Source of the DNA: Flavobacteriales bacterium
GTDB taxonomy: Bacteria > Bacteroidota > Bacteroidia > Flavobacteriales_F > PHOS-HE28
Direction of reading: 5' to 3'
NCBI GenBank assembly: GCA_020437875.1
Contig: JAGQVR010000096.1
Coordinates: 1 to 10,205, forward strand
DNA length: 10,205 nt
A program made the position numbers and the translations under genes. Below the pieces are notes generated by a model. The model was given only the letters and a program-made list of their open reading frames with translations. It was not told the DNA's origin and did no database searches. Below, piece after piece: positions 1 through 6,688 of the stretch (its first letter is position 1; every line of letters begins with the position of its first letter).

Positions 1-1084
1 CCTTGTCCAGGTCGTGGTCCGCCAGGCCGTGTGCCCCGCCCCAACTGAAACCCGGCACGTGCTTGGGCGGGAAGTCACCGCCGAAGACGTTGGCGCAGAC
101 CCCCACCACCGTGCCGGTGTTGAACATGGTGTTGATGCCCGCCTTGGCATGGTCGCCCATGATCATGCCGCAGAAGGTGAGCCCGCTGTCCGCCAGCCCC
201 ACCTCGGCGTAGCTCCAGACCTTCACGGGGCCGTAGGTGTTCTTCAGGTTGCTGGTGTTGGTGTCGGCGCCCAGGTTGCACCATTCGCCCAGCACGCTGT
301 TGCCCAGGAAGCCGTCGTGCCCCTTGTTGCTGTACCCGAGGATCACGCTGTTGGTGACCTCGCCACCCACACGACATTCCGGCCCGAAGGCGGAAGGTCC
401 GTAGATCTTGGCACCCATCTTCACCTGGGCATGATCACCCACCACGATGGGACCGCGCAACATCGACCCCTCCATCACCTCGGCGCCTTTTCCCAGGTAG
501 ATCGGGCCGTTGGTGGTATTGAGGATGCATGCCTCCATGACCGCACCCTCCTCGAGGAAGATCGCGTTCGGATCACCGATCACCGTGTTCGTGCCCGCGA
601 TGCGTTGGGATCGCCGACCATCGGTCAGCAGCTTGAAGTCGTGTGCGATCGCCTCGCCACAGCGTTGGAAGAGGTGCCAGGGCCGGCCGAAGCGGATCAC
701 TTCACCGTTGAAGGCCACCTGCCGCAGGAAGGCTGGCGGGCGTTCCCAGTCGCCCACCGTTGGATGGGCCTTGCCCTCCGCACCGAAGGCCAATGCCCGG
801 CCTTCGTACACGAGCACATCGCCCGGACGCAGGTCCATCACCGCACCTACCAGGTCATCGGTCGGGAACAGGCTGCCATCCACCTCCCAGTTCGCTGTTT
901 CCTGTGGCAGCGGGAAGGATGCCGAGAGATGGTCCTCCGTCCGGTGGCCCACCGGCAGGCCGCTGCGCACGTACCATCCTTCACTGATCCGCAGGATCCC
1001 CGGCCTCAACTGCCCCACCGGACGCGTGTACGTCAACGGCAACAGATGGCTGTGCAGACCCACGTCGGATAGGATGATGGACAT
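1..1084 (-). CDS. GlmU-like sugar nucleotidyltransferase/acyltransferase (C-terminus cut by window edge)
   Basis: This is a Bacteroidota-type alternative GlmU, probably a cytoplasmic enzyme that makes or modifies a nucleotide sugar such as UDP-GlcNAc for the cell envelope. The 361 visible codons begin at an ATG at 1084 and the frame is open to the window edge. The N-terminus reads MSIILSDVGLHSHLLPLTYT and continues RPVGQLRPG. This is the hallmark opening of the Bacteroidota family (TIGR03991, from memory) and replaces the usual G-x-G-T-R-M pyrophosphorylase loop. From about residue 170 onward there is a left-handed beta-helix rich in hexapeptide repeats (for example GPIVVGDHAQVKMGAKI). A stretch YSNKGHDGFLGNSVLGEWCN near residue 265 resembles the acetyltransferase active-site region of GlmU, with Lys and His present. 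The gene starts 20 bases after the M48 protease stop, so co-transcription is likely. The family call is firm. The exact sugar substrate, and whether both activities are retained, are inferred. Confidence 0.87.
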   Translation of the reverse strand, partial: MSIILSDVGLHSHLLPLTYTRPVGQLRPGILRISEGWYVRSGLPVGHRTEDHLSASFPLPQETANWEVDGSLFPTDDLVGAVMDLRPGDVLVYEGRALAFGAEGKAHPTVGDWERPPAFLRQVAFNGEVIRFGRPWHLFQRCGEAIAHDFKLLTDGRRSQRIAGTNTVIGDPNAIFLEEGAVMEACILNTTNGPIYLGKGAEVMEGSMLRGPIVVGDHAQVKMGAKIYGPSAFGPECRVGGEVTNSVILGYSNKGHDGFLGNSVLGEWCNLGADTNTSNLKNTYGPVKVWSYAEVGLADSGLTFCGMIMGDHAKAGINTMFNTGTVVGVCANVFGGDFPPKHVPGFSWGGAHGLADHDLDK

Positions 1085-1104
1085 GATGGCGAAGGTAGCT
1101 GCCC

Positions 1105-3168
1105 TTAGGCCGAAGGTATCCAGGTCAATTGCAGATCCGTCAGACCCTTCAAGGCCAGGTGGACCTTCTCCCTCGCTTTCGCCTCCAGCAGCCCAACGTT
1201 CCGGTACAAGCCCCAGAACACATCGGGCTCGAAGGCCGCACCGGCGGACCAACCCGTCTTGACCCGATCCAGGGCCCGGATCTCTTCCACATGCTCGTCA
1301 CCGGCCAACAGCAGGTGATGGTCATGATGCTCCAGCGCCCCCTTGAGCCGGGCGTACATCACATCCGCAGCGTTCCCCAACTCGGACCACTCCCGTTGAT
1401 CGAACCGTGGTTTCGCTATGGCCATGGCATGCACCTTGTTCCCCTGTTCGAGCACCTCGGTCATGGTACGGTGTTCCTTCACGGCTTCCAGGTAAACGGA
1501 CGTCCTTTCCTTCAATTCCTCCGACCGGCCCATGGCTCTTGCGGCCAGGATATTGGCGATCTGGGCCTGCCGGTCGGATGACTTGGACCAGGCCTCCTCT
1601 GACTCCAATTCCCTGGCCAATCGTTCGGCACACGCCTGTGCGTCCTTCCGAGCGTACTTCACACCGTCCAGTTCGAAGGTCTCCACGTCCACGGCGCTGT
1701 CCTTCACCGCCAACAACAAGTGATGATCGGCACGTGTTCTCGCCAGTCGACCGTGGCGGTCCGCCACCTCTTTCGTGTAAAAGGTGGAGATGGCAGGCAC
1801 TCCTTCGAGTTCCGGAGCGCTGATCTCCGCCTCGTCAACGATGGCCGGCCATCGATCGCGCAACACCCCGTTGTACCGATCGTCGATCCTGAACCGTTCT
1901 TCGTTACACTTGAGCTCCGCACGGTGCTCTTCCGGCGATATGGTCCCATGCGCCTCCCCAACACCCTCTGCGTTCGCGTAGAGTTTGCTGGTCATGGTCG
2001 TCCGCAGGTGCCCGGCATCCCTGAAAAGCACCCAGGCCGGACGTTCATCGGTCGGGCGATACACACCGATACGTGCCACATTCTCCTCCCGCTCGGTCAG
2101 TGTCGGATGTGAGGCCCATTGGTCCTTGACCACCAACCGCGGACGCCAGGTGATCCTTTCCTTCTGGATGTCGTCGAACACCCTGTCAGCCGGAGTATCC
2201 GGTGCCAGCCCCCGCAGGAAGCCCACCTGCACCGTGTGCATGGCGAACACGTCCTCCGCCGTCCTTCCCTTGTTCAGCCACATCCCCATGTCATTCAAGG
2301 TGCTCTCCCAAGCCATACCGGCATACTCCACCTTCAACAAAGCCGTGATCAACCGTGGTCCACCAGCTGACAGCGCCGCCAATGAATCCGCATGGAACTC
2401 CATCTGCCTGGACAAGGAATAGTACTTCCGGTTGATCCGGCCGTAGGCCTTGGCCAGCACACCCCGGACCGCCTGGACGATGTGTGCGGTCGGAATGGCG
2501 AACCAGCCGAACACGCCTCCGGACTCCGCCCATCCATCGAGCGTCCTGTCCCAGGAATCGCGGTGCTGTACCAGATCGAAGATCGCCCTGTTCACGGTGT
2601 ACACATAGCTCCCCAACTTCATGCTACGCTGGGAGAAGTGCCCGAACTCGTGGGCCAGCACCGCACGCAGTTCACCCACATTGAGAGAATTCACCAGCCC
2701 CAGGCCTATCCTCAAGTTCTTCTTCACCGGCAGGAACATGCTCCAGAACGTGCTTTCGTAGCTGACGGCCGCGTTCACTTCCGGGACCAGGATCACCCGC
2801 TTCGGGCGAGGTGCCTCAAGTTCATCAGCCAGTTCATTGATCATTCGTATCAGCTCCGGCTGGTCCGTGGAGCGCACCATGATGCTAACCGGTTCGGCGG
2901 CCTTGGTGCGCATGAAGATGAACTTCACCATGAAGACACAGACCATGATCCCCAGGAACATGATCCCACCTCCGACCGCAAGCGTGACGAAGTTGGGATG
3001 GACCATGATGATGCCCACCCCGGCCAGCACGCTCAGGCCCATCAACACCAGTGCCGCGACCATCAGCAGCAGGTACAATGCCGCGAACCCGATGATGGCC
3101 TGCATCACCGAGCGCACCTCAGCTCGAAAGGCCGGGGTGACCAATGCCTCATGCTGCTTCATTCCCAT
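1105..3168 (-). CDS. M48 family membrane metallopeptidase with long C-terminal extension
   Basis: This is a zinc-dependent membrane protease of the M48 (Ste24/HtpX-like) family, 687 residues, probably involved in membrane protein quality control. Two hydrophobic segments lie near the N-terminus (about residues 22-56 and 60-85). The zinc-binding motif HEFGH is at 173-177, and the third ligand is probably Glu257 in EFHAD (257-261), giving the family's HExxH...ExxxD arrangement. The catalytic core ends near residue 320. The remaining roughly 360 residues are mostly charged, helix-prone and not recognised by me; this makes the protein more than twice the length of HtpX. The start at 3168 was chosen because it is the first ATG in frame; a second Met two codons later is possible. 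No clear Shine-Dalgarno precedes it, as is usual in Bacteroidota. It lies 76 bases downstream of pit and just upstream of the GlmU-like gene, so it may be the third gene of a run. The substrate is unknown. Confidence 0.94.
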   Translation of the reverse strand: MGMKQHEALVTPAFRAEVRSVMQAIIGFAALYLLLMVAALVLMGLSVLAGVGIIMVHPNFVTLAVGGGIMFLGIMVCVFMVKFIFMRTKAAEPVSIMVRSTDQPELIRMINELADELEAPRPKRVILVPEVNAAVSYESTFWSMFLPVKKNLRIGLGLVNSLNVGELRAVLAHEFGHFSQRSMKLGSYVYTVNRAIFDLVQHRDSWDRTLDGWAESGGVFGWFAIPTAHIVQAVRGVLAKAYGRINRKYYSLSRQMEFHADSLAALSAGGPRLITALLKVEYAGMAWESTLNDMGMWLNKGRTAEDVFAMHTVQVGFLRGLAPDTPADRVFDDIQKERITWRPRLVVKDQWASHPTLTEREENVARIGVYRPTDERPAWVLFRDAGHLRTTMTSKLYANAEGVGEAHGTISPEEHRAELKCNEERFRIDDRYNGVLRDRWPAIVDEAEISAPELEGVPAISTFYTKEVADRHGRLARTRADHHLLLAVKDSAVDVETFELDGVKYARKDAQACAERLARELESEEAWSKSSDRQAQIANILAARAMGRSEELKERTSVYLEAVKEHRTMTEVLEQGNKVHAMAIAKPRFDQREWSELGNAADVMYARLKGALEHHDHHLLLAGDEHVEEIRALDRVKTGWSAGAAFEPDVFWGLYRNVGLLEAKAREKVHLALKGLTDLQLTWIPSA

Positions 3169-3198
3169 CCGGTGAATATCGTGAACAACTTCACACGG
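3169..3198 (-). repeat. Three-copy GTGAA repeat (two direct, one inverted) immediately before the protease start codon
   Basis: On the plus strand GTGAA occurs at 3172-3176 and 3181-3185, and its inverse TTCAC at 3190-3194, each separated by exactly four bases. In the minus-strand transcript the first-transcribed copy can pair with either of the other two. The near pairing gives a 5-bp stem with a 4-base loop. The far pairing extends by CCG/CGG (3196-3198 with 3169-3171, one bulged base at 3195) to 8 bp and ends directly at the M48 ATG. It could be a protein-binding operator, a pair of alternative RNA hairpins, or chance. No U-run follows, so it does not look like an intrinsic terminator for pit. 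Confidence 0.35.
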
Positions 3199-3244
3199 TC
3201 ATTCCGACTGAACCGCCCGGTAGGCGAAAGGATGGTGCTCGACC

Positions 3245-4378
3245 TTAGATCCCGAACAACCCGGCGATCCAATAGGCGATGCACGCCAGGACCGCGCTTA
3301 CCGGGATGGTGAGCACCCAGGCCCACAGCAAGCGCACGGTGACACCCCAGCGAACAGCGCTCAGGCGCTTCGTGGCACCCACGCCGATGATGGCCCCCGT
3401 GATCGTGTGCGTGGTACTCACCGGGATGCCCATCTGCTCGGTCATGTACAGGGTCATGGCACCGGCGCTCTCCGCGCAGACCCCTTCCAGCGGGGTCACC
3501 TTGGTGATGCGTGAGCCCATGGTCTTCACGATCTTCCAGCCTCCGCTCAAGGTCCCCAGGCCGATAGCGGTGTAGCATGCCAGTGGCACCCAGGTCGGCA
3601 TATGCTCCAGGCTATCGCGCTGCCCGCTGGCCACCATCGCCACCATGATGATGCCCATCACCTTCTGGGCATCATTGCCGCCGTGGCCGATGCTGAAGGC
3701 CGCGGAACTCAAGAGCTGCAACCGCTTGTACAGGTTGGACGTCCGCAGGGCACTGGGCTGGTTCCGCGTCATGTCCCAACCATAGGCCACCATGAAGACC
3801 ACGGCGAACAGGGCCATGGCGATGCGCAGATCGTTGTTCTTGAGAATGAAGATGCAGGTGATGGCGGTGGCCAACGCGATGATCGCGAGCCGCAGCCAAA
3901 GCCGCTGGATCAGGGTGACGAGGGTGATGAAGACCGAGATGATCATGCCCACCAACGGCGCCAGGAAGATGAAGAGGGCGATGATGCCGATCTTCTCCAG
4001 GTTGATGCTGCCGATGTCGAAGCCGGCACCGGCGAGCGCCGCACCGGCGAATCCGCCGATCAACGTATGCGAAGAACTGCTCGGGATCCCGTACCACCAG
4101 GTGAGCAGGTTCCAGGTGATGGCCGCGATGAGGCCGGCGAGCACCACCCGAAGCGTGATGAACTCCTCGTGTACCGTCTTGGCCACGGTATTGGCCACGT
4201 GGTGATCGCTGAAGATGAAGAAAGCCACGAAGTTGAAGGCGGCCGCCCAGATCACGGCCTGCACCGGGGTGAGCACCTTGGTGCTCACGATGGTGGCGAT
4301 GGAGTTGGCGGCGTCGTGGAAGCCGTTGATGTAGTCGAACACCAACGCCAGTACGATGATGACGATGAGCAGCGTCAT
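3245..4378 (-). CDS. pit: PiT family inorganic phosphate transporter
   Basis: This is an inner-membrane low-affinity phosphate permease of the PiT (PF01384) family, 377 residues. PiT proteins carry phosphate, typically as a metal-phosphate complex driven by a cation gradient. The protein is almost entirely hydrophobic with about ten predicted membrane segments. It shows the internal duplication of the family: NGFHDAANSIATIVSTKVLT at 18-37 matches FSIGHGGNDAQKVMGII at 228-244, and GIPSSSSHTLIGG at 97-109 matches GIPVSTTHTITGA at 317-329. The first signature has GFHDAAN instead of the E. coli-like GANDVAN, a form typical of the bacterial branch encoded beside a DUF47 protein, which is what is seen here. 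The length is normal for the bacterial branch without a large central loop. The ATG at 4378 is four bases past the DUF47 stop, so the two genes are translated from one mRNA. Confidence 0.96.
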   Translation of the reverse strand: MTLLIVIIVLALVFDYINGFHDAANSIATIVSTKVLTPVQAVIWAAAFNFVAFFIFSDHHVANTVAKTVHEEFITLRVVLAGLIAAITWNLLTWWYGIPSSSSHTLIGGFAGAALAGAGFDIGSINLEKIGIIALFIFLAPLVGMIISVFITLVTLIQRLWLRLAIIALATAITCIFILKNNDLRIAMALFAVVFMVAYGWDMTRNQPSALRTSNLYKRLQLLSSAAFSIGHGGNDAQKVMGIIMVAMVASGQRDSLEHMPTWVPLACYTAIGLGTLSGGWKIVKTMGSRITKVTPLEGVCAESAGAMTLYMTEQMGIPVSTTHTITGAIIGVGATKRLSAVRWGVTVRLLWAWVLTIPVSAVLACIAYWIAGLFGI

Positions 4379-4382
4379 GCCC

Positions 4383-5030
4383 TCACGCGTACTTCAGCAT
4401 GATGGACTCGATCACGTTGCCCACGTCCTCACACTTGTCCGTGGCCAGTTCGAGCGTGGAGTACATGTCGCGCATGCGGATCAGCTGGATCGGGTCGGTC
4501 TCGGTGGCGAAGAGGCGTTGGATGGCCCGGTCGAAGACCTCGTCGGCCTGGTTCTCCATGCTGTTGATGCGAACGACGAACTCGTTGTTCCCACCGGTCT
4601 TCGCCATCGTCCGCAGGCCCTGCACCGCCAGCTGTACGATCTGGCAGCCCTCGTGCACGAGTCGCGCCAGCTCCCGGCAGGTCTCGTCCGGCTTCTTGAT
4701 GCCGAAGAGTTCGAGGTTCTTTGCCGCCGCCAGGATGAAGTCCGCCACGTCGTCCAAGCTGGTGGCCAGCGCATGGATGTCCTCCCGGTCGATCGGCGTG
4801 ATGAAGTTCCGCGCGAGATCGGTGAAGATCGTGTGCGTCAGGTCATCGTTGGCGTGCTCGGCGATCTCCAAGCGCTCCAACAACGCGATCCGCTGTGAAC
4901 CCTGCTCGGTGGCCATGATGGACAGCAGGTCCTCCGACATCCGCAGCACGTTCGCGGCGCTTGCCTCGAAGTGGAAGAAGAACACGCGGTCTCGCGGCTT
5001 GAAGATGCTGAGGAGATTATCCAGTGCCAT
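4383..5030 (-). CDS. DUF47 family PhoU-like phosphate transport accessory protein
   Basis: This is a cytoplasmic all-helical protein of the DUF47/PhoU-like family (PF01865), 215 residues, the usual partner of PiT transporters and probably a regulator of phosphate uptake. The diagnostic stretch TPIDREDIHALATSLDDVAD is at residues 78-97. Acidic E-x-x-x-D pairs typical of PhoU-like metal sites are seen at Glu58/Asp62, Glu159/Asp163 and Glu194/Asp198. The start MALDNLLSIF at 5030 was preferred over an in-frame ATG at 5093. Family members begin like this, and the longer form would add 21 basic, proline-rich residues and run through the candidate promoter at 5051-5079. The gene leads the operon, with pit following after four bases. 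There is no strong Shine-Dalgarno. Family assignment is firm; the regulatory role is inferred from context and from PhoU. Confidence 0.95.
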   Translation of the reverse strand: MALDNLLSIFKPRDRVFFFHFEASAANVLRMSEDLLSIMATEQGSQRIALLERLEIAEHANDDLTHTIFTDLARNFITPIDREDIHALATSLDDVADFILAAAKNLELFGIKKPDETCRELARLVHEGCQIVQLAVQGLRTMAKTGGNNEFVVRINSMENQADEVFDRAIQRLFATETDPIQLIRMRDMYSTLELATDKCEDVGNVIESIMLKYA

Positions 5031-5050
5031 GGGGCGCTTTTTTCGCGGGC

Positions 5051-5079
5051 CAAATGTACCCGGCCGGTTCAAAGGCCAA
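5051..5079 (-). promoter_or_regulatory. Candidate Bacteroidota-type promoter for the DUF47-pit operon
   Basis: On the minus strand a TTG (5079-5077) is followed after 18 bases by TACATTTG (5058-5051), a perfect fit to the Bacteroidota -7 element TAnnTTTG and within the accepted 17-23 base spacing. Transcription would begin near 5045, leaving a leader of about 15 bases before the ATG at 5030. This also supports the shorter DUF47 start. The match is seen directly; promoter activity is inferred. Confidence 0.6.
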
Positions 5080-5090
5080 TGTAGGGAGAG

Positions 5091-5116
5091 CAATGCTTAA
5101 CCCAGACTTAACATTG
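5091..5116. promoter_or_regulatory. Candidate regulator-binding element: 11-bp-period direct repeat flanked by inverted arms
   Basis: CTTAAC occurs at 5096-5101 and again at 5107-5112, an exact 11-bp period, so both copies face the same side of the helix. The pair is bracketed by CAATG (5091-5095) and its reverse complement CATTG (5112-5116). The element lies 12 bases upstream of the TTG of the DUF47-pit promoter, a position suited to an activator. Read on the plus strand, TTAACC-N5-TTAACA resembles the direct-repeat boxes of PhoB/PhoP-type regulators. The same 130-base region also serves the divergent hexapeptide gene, so it could act in both directions; TAACATTG at 5109-5116 is one mismatch from a -7 element for that gene but lacks an obvious upstream TTG. 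Confidence 0.4.
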
Positions 5117-5166
5117 CGCCGGACGTGTCGGTGATCGGGTCATCTTCGTCCATCCAAGTCAAGGCC

Positions 5167-5766
5167 ATGCTCTACGAATTCAACGGATACCGACCCGTCG
5201 TCCATCCTTCCGCCTACATCCATCCCCAAGCGGTCGTGACCGGCAACGTCATCATCGGCCGCGACGTGTACATCGGCCCGGGAGCGGCGCTTCGCGGTGA
5301 TTGGGGCGAGATCGTGATCAGTGACGGATGCAATGTGCAGGAGAGCTGCACGGTGCACATGTTCCCCGGTGTCACTGTCCGCCTGGAGGAGAACGCGCAC
5401 ATCGGGCATGGGGCCATCATCCACGGCGCCCATGTCGGTCGCGACTGCCTCGTGGGCATGAACGCCGTGCTGATGGACAATGTGGAGCTCGGCGAGGGTT
5501 GCATCGTAGGTGCCCTCTCCTTCCTCCGTGCTGACTCGGTGTGGGCGGCACGCCAGGTGATCGTGGGCAATCCTGCGAAGGCCGTCAAGCCGGTCACTGA
5601 TGAGATGCTGGCCTGGAAGAGCGCGGGCACGAAGCTCTATCAATCCCTGCCGGCCGAACTGCACGCCACCCTGAAGCCCTGCGAACCCCTGCGGGAGGTA
5701 CCGAACGACCGGGAACCGATCACCATGAAGTACCGTACCTGGAATGAGAGCCGTCAGGACCACTGA
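5167..5766 (+). CDS. PaaY/CaiE-like gamma-carbonic-anhydrase-family hexapeptide protein
   Basis: This is a 199-residue left-handed beta-helix protein of the gamma carbonic anhydrase superfamily, probably a cytoplasmic trimer with a metal site between subunits. The three metal-binding histidines of the superfamily are present: His64 in CTVHMFPG, His81 in HIGHG and His86 in IIHG. The five-residue spacing of the last two matches that of archaeal Cam. The sequence resembles PaaY, a thioesterase linked to phenylacetate breakdown, along its whole length: RGDWGEIV near 43-50, LVGMNAVLMDN near 95-105, IVGNPAKA near 132-139 and a C-terminal EPLRE. PaaY, CaiE and true carbonic anhydrases share this scaffold, and no paa or cai genes are nearby, so the reaction cannot be fixed from here. 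The ATG at 5167 is preferred to an upstream GTG at 5125 because family members start with this MxxYxxxG-like opening and an AAGG lies just upstream. It is divergent from the DUF47-pit operon and converges on the next gene. Confidence 0.93.
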   Translation: MLYEFNGYRPVVHPSAYIHPQAVVTGNVIIGRDVYIGPGAALRGDWGEIVISDGCNVQESCTVHMFPGVTVRLEENAHIGHGAIIHGAHVGRDCLVGMNAVLMDNVELGEGCIVGALSFLRADSVWAARQVIVGNPAKAVKPVTDEMLAWKSAGTKLYQSLPAELHATLKPCEPLREVPNDREPITMKYRTWNESRQDH

Positions 5767-5780
5767 AGGTCGAACCGTCC

Positions 5781-6131
5781 TCATCGGTCCTTGTCATACT
5801 CATCAAGGTGGAACACATGCAGGATACGATGTAGCAGGGGTGCGAGCATGACCGCCACCGTCCCCAGCAGGATGATGCCGCTGAACAGCGCATAGAACGA
5901 AGCGAACCATTTGGCGGCCGCATTCGGCAAGGGGTCCACCGGTCCCATTCCGCCGAGGATCATGCTGGCATTGAGGAAGGCGTCCGTGAACCCCAGACCT
6001 GCGAAGCCCATGTATCCGGCCACCCCGATCGCCAGAGCGACCGCCACCAGGAGTATCGCGACACCCAGGAAGCGGAATTGGCGACGCAGGAAATCACGAC
6101 GCGGTAACAATCGATCCCGGTAGGCGCTCAT
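5781..6131 (-). CDS. Small two-helix membrane protein with ion-channel-like layout, filter not canonical
   Basis: This is a 116-residue integral membrane protein. A basic N-terminus (RDRLLPRRDFLRRQFR) precedes membrane helix 1 (about 20-43). Then comes a short amphipathic and glycine-rich stretch, FTDAFLNASMILGGMGPVDP (48-67), then helix 2 (about 74-99) and a His- and charge-rich tail. This order, and the spacing of FxDAxxxA, the glycine loop and the following AxFYALxxGIxLLG, resembles the TM-pore loop-TM unit of two-helix potassium channels (Ion_trans_2). Where those have a T-x-G-Y/F-G filter this protein has LGGMGP. I recognise similar hypothetical proteins in other bacteria but no assigned function. 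The start at 6131 puts the basic segment right before helix 1; in-frame upstream ATGs at 6173 and 6200 would add polar residues and are less likely. It converges on the hexapeptide gene with 14 bases between stops and diverges from the response regulator. Confidence 0.78.
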   Translation of the reverse strand: MSAYRDRLLPRRDFLRRQFRFLGVAILLVAVALAIGVAGYMGFAGLGFTDAFLNASMILGGMGPVDPLPNAAAKWFASFYALFSGIILLGTVAVMLAPLLHRILHVFHLDEYDKDR

Positions 6132-6237
6132 GCGGGAGGAAGGTAGGTCTTCGCCAGGCCATGCCTCCCCCATCGTGAACGAACTGGACGCTGGCTGCAA
6201 CCAAGTGGCCGCGTCCCCCGTTCAACGGGACCCTCCT

Positions 6238-6663
6238 ATGTCCGTCCCTACCCAAGTCCTGCCCTCGGTCGGCCTGATCATCCTGGTGGATGATGAGGAC
6301 GACTGCAACTTCGTGACCAAACTGGTGTTGAAGAAAGCCGGCTACAAGGGCCGGTTGACGACCTTCACCTCGGCCGATGCGGTCCTCGACTACCTGCGCG
6401 CAGGCCAGGAGGAGCCGGACCTGATGTTCGTGGACATCAACATGCCCAAACACACCGGGTTCGACCTGCTCGGCATCTGTGAGGAGGAGGGCCTGCTTCC
6501 CAATGACCGCACCAGCGTGGTGATGTTCAGCAGCAGCAACCGACCCGCCGATCTCGAACGCGCCCTCTCCTTCCGGTCGGTGATCGGATACGTGGAAAAG
6601 GCACTCACCATCGAAAGCTTCGAACGCGTCGTCCGCGATCATGAACGTTCACGCTCCCATTGA
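6238..6663 (+). CDS. Single-domain response regulator (receiver only)
   Basis: This is a 141-residue stand-alone CheY-like receiver with no output domain, a cytoplasmic phosphate carrier or allosteric switch. The acidic pocket is Asp18-Asp19-Glu20 (ILVDDEDD), the probable phospho-acceptor is Asp66 in MFVDINMP, the switch serine is in VVMFSSS (about 98-99) and the conserved lysine is Lys121 in YVEKAL. The last strand reads VEKAL, where most receivers have a Pro after Lys; the S-S-S at the switch position is like the Rcp1-type single-domain regulators. The ATG at 6238 was chosen because it places the first beta strand about 10 residues in; a longer in-frame start at 6130 would overlap the divergent membrane gene and adds Pro/Ser-rich sequence. 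It heads a three-gene run with a second receiver 25 bases downstream and then a histidine kinase. Confidence 0.94.
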   Translation: MSVPTQVLPSVGLIILVDDEDDCNFVTKLVLKKAGYKGRLTTFTSADAVLDYLRAGQEEPDLMFVDINMPKHTGFDLLGICEEEGLLPNDRTSVVMFSSSNRPADLERALSFRSVIGYVEKALTIESFERVVRDHERSRSH

Positions 6664-6688
6664 CCCACTCTCCCCTCCTCTCTCTGCA

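Noticed and set aside
14..1072. 352-codon open frame on the plus strand
   Set aside because: It is the antisense of the GlmU-like gene; its product is rich in His, Arg and Pro with no domain, as expected of a shadow frame in GC-rich DNA, while the minus strand gives a full recognisable family match.
2392..3312. 306-codon open frame on the plus strand over the protease N-terminus
   Set aside because: It is antisense to conserved M48 sequence including HExxH; low-complexity His/Gln-rich product and no family resemblance.
3602..4402. 266-codon open frame on the plus strand
   Set aside because: It is antisense to the PiT transporter and made of Asp/His/Glu/Gly repeats that mirror its hydrophobic codons.
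5140..5784. 214-codon minus-strand frame across the PaaY-like gene
   Set aside because: It is a shadow of the hexapeptide protein, which has intact metal ligands in the plus frame.
5757..5790. Possible bidirectional terminator between the convergent PaaY-like and channel-like genes
   Set aside because: Only a 5-bp GGACC/GGTCC pair separated by 24 bases and no T-run; not enough to call.
6213..6231. Small hairpin (GTCCC...GGGAC) six bases before the first receiver gene
   Set aside because: The stem is short, has two bulged bases and a 3-base loop, and no T-run or repeat supports a terminator or switch; probably chance in GC-rich DNA.
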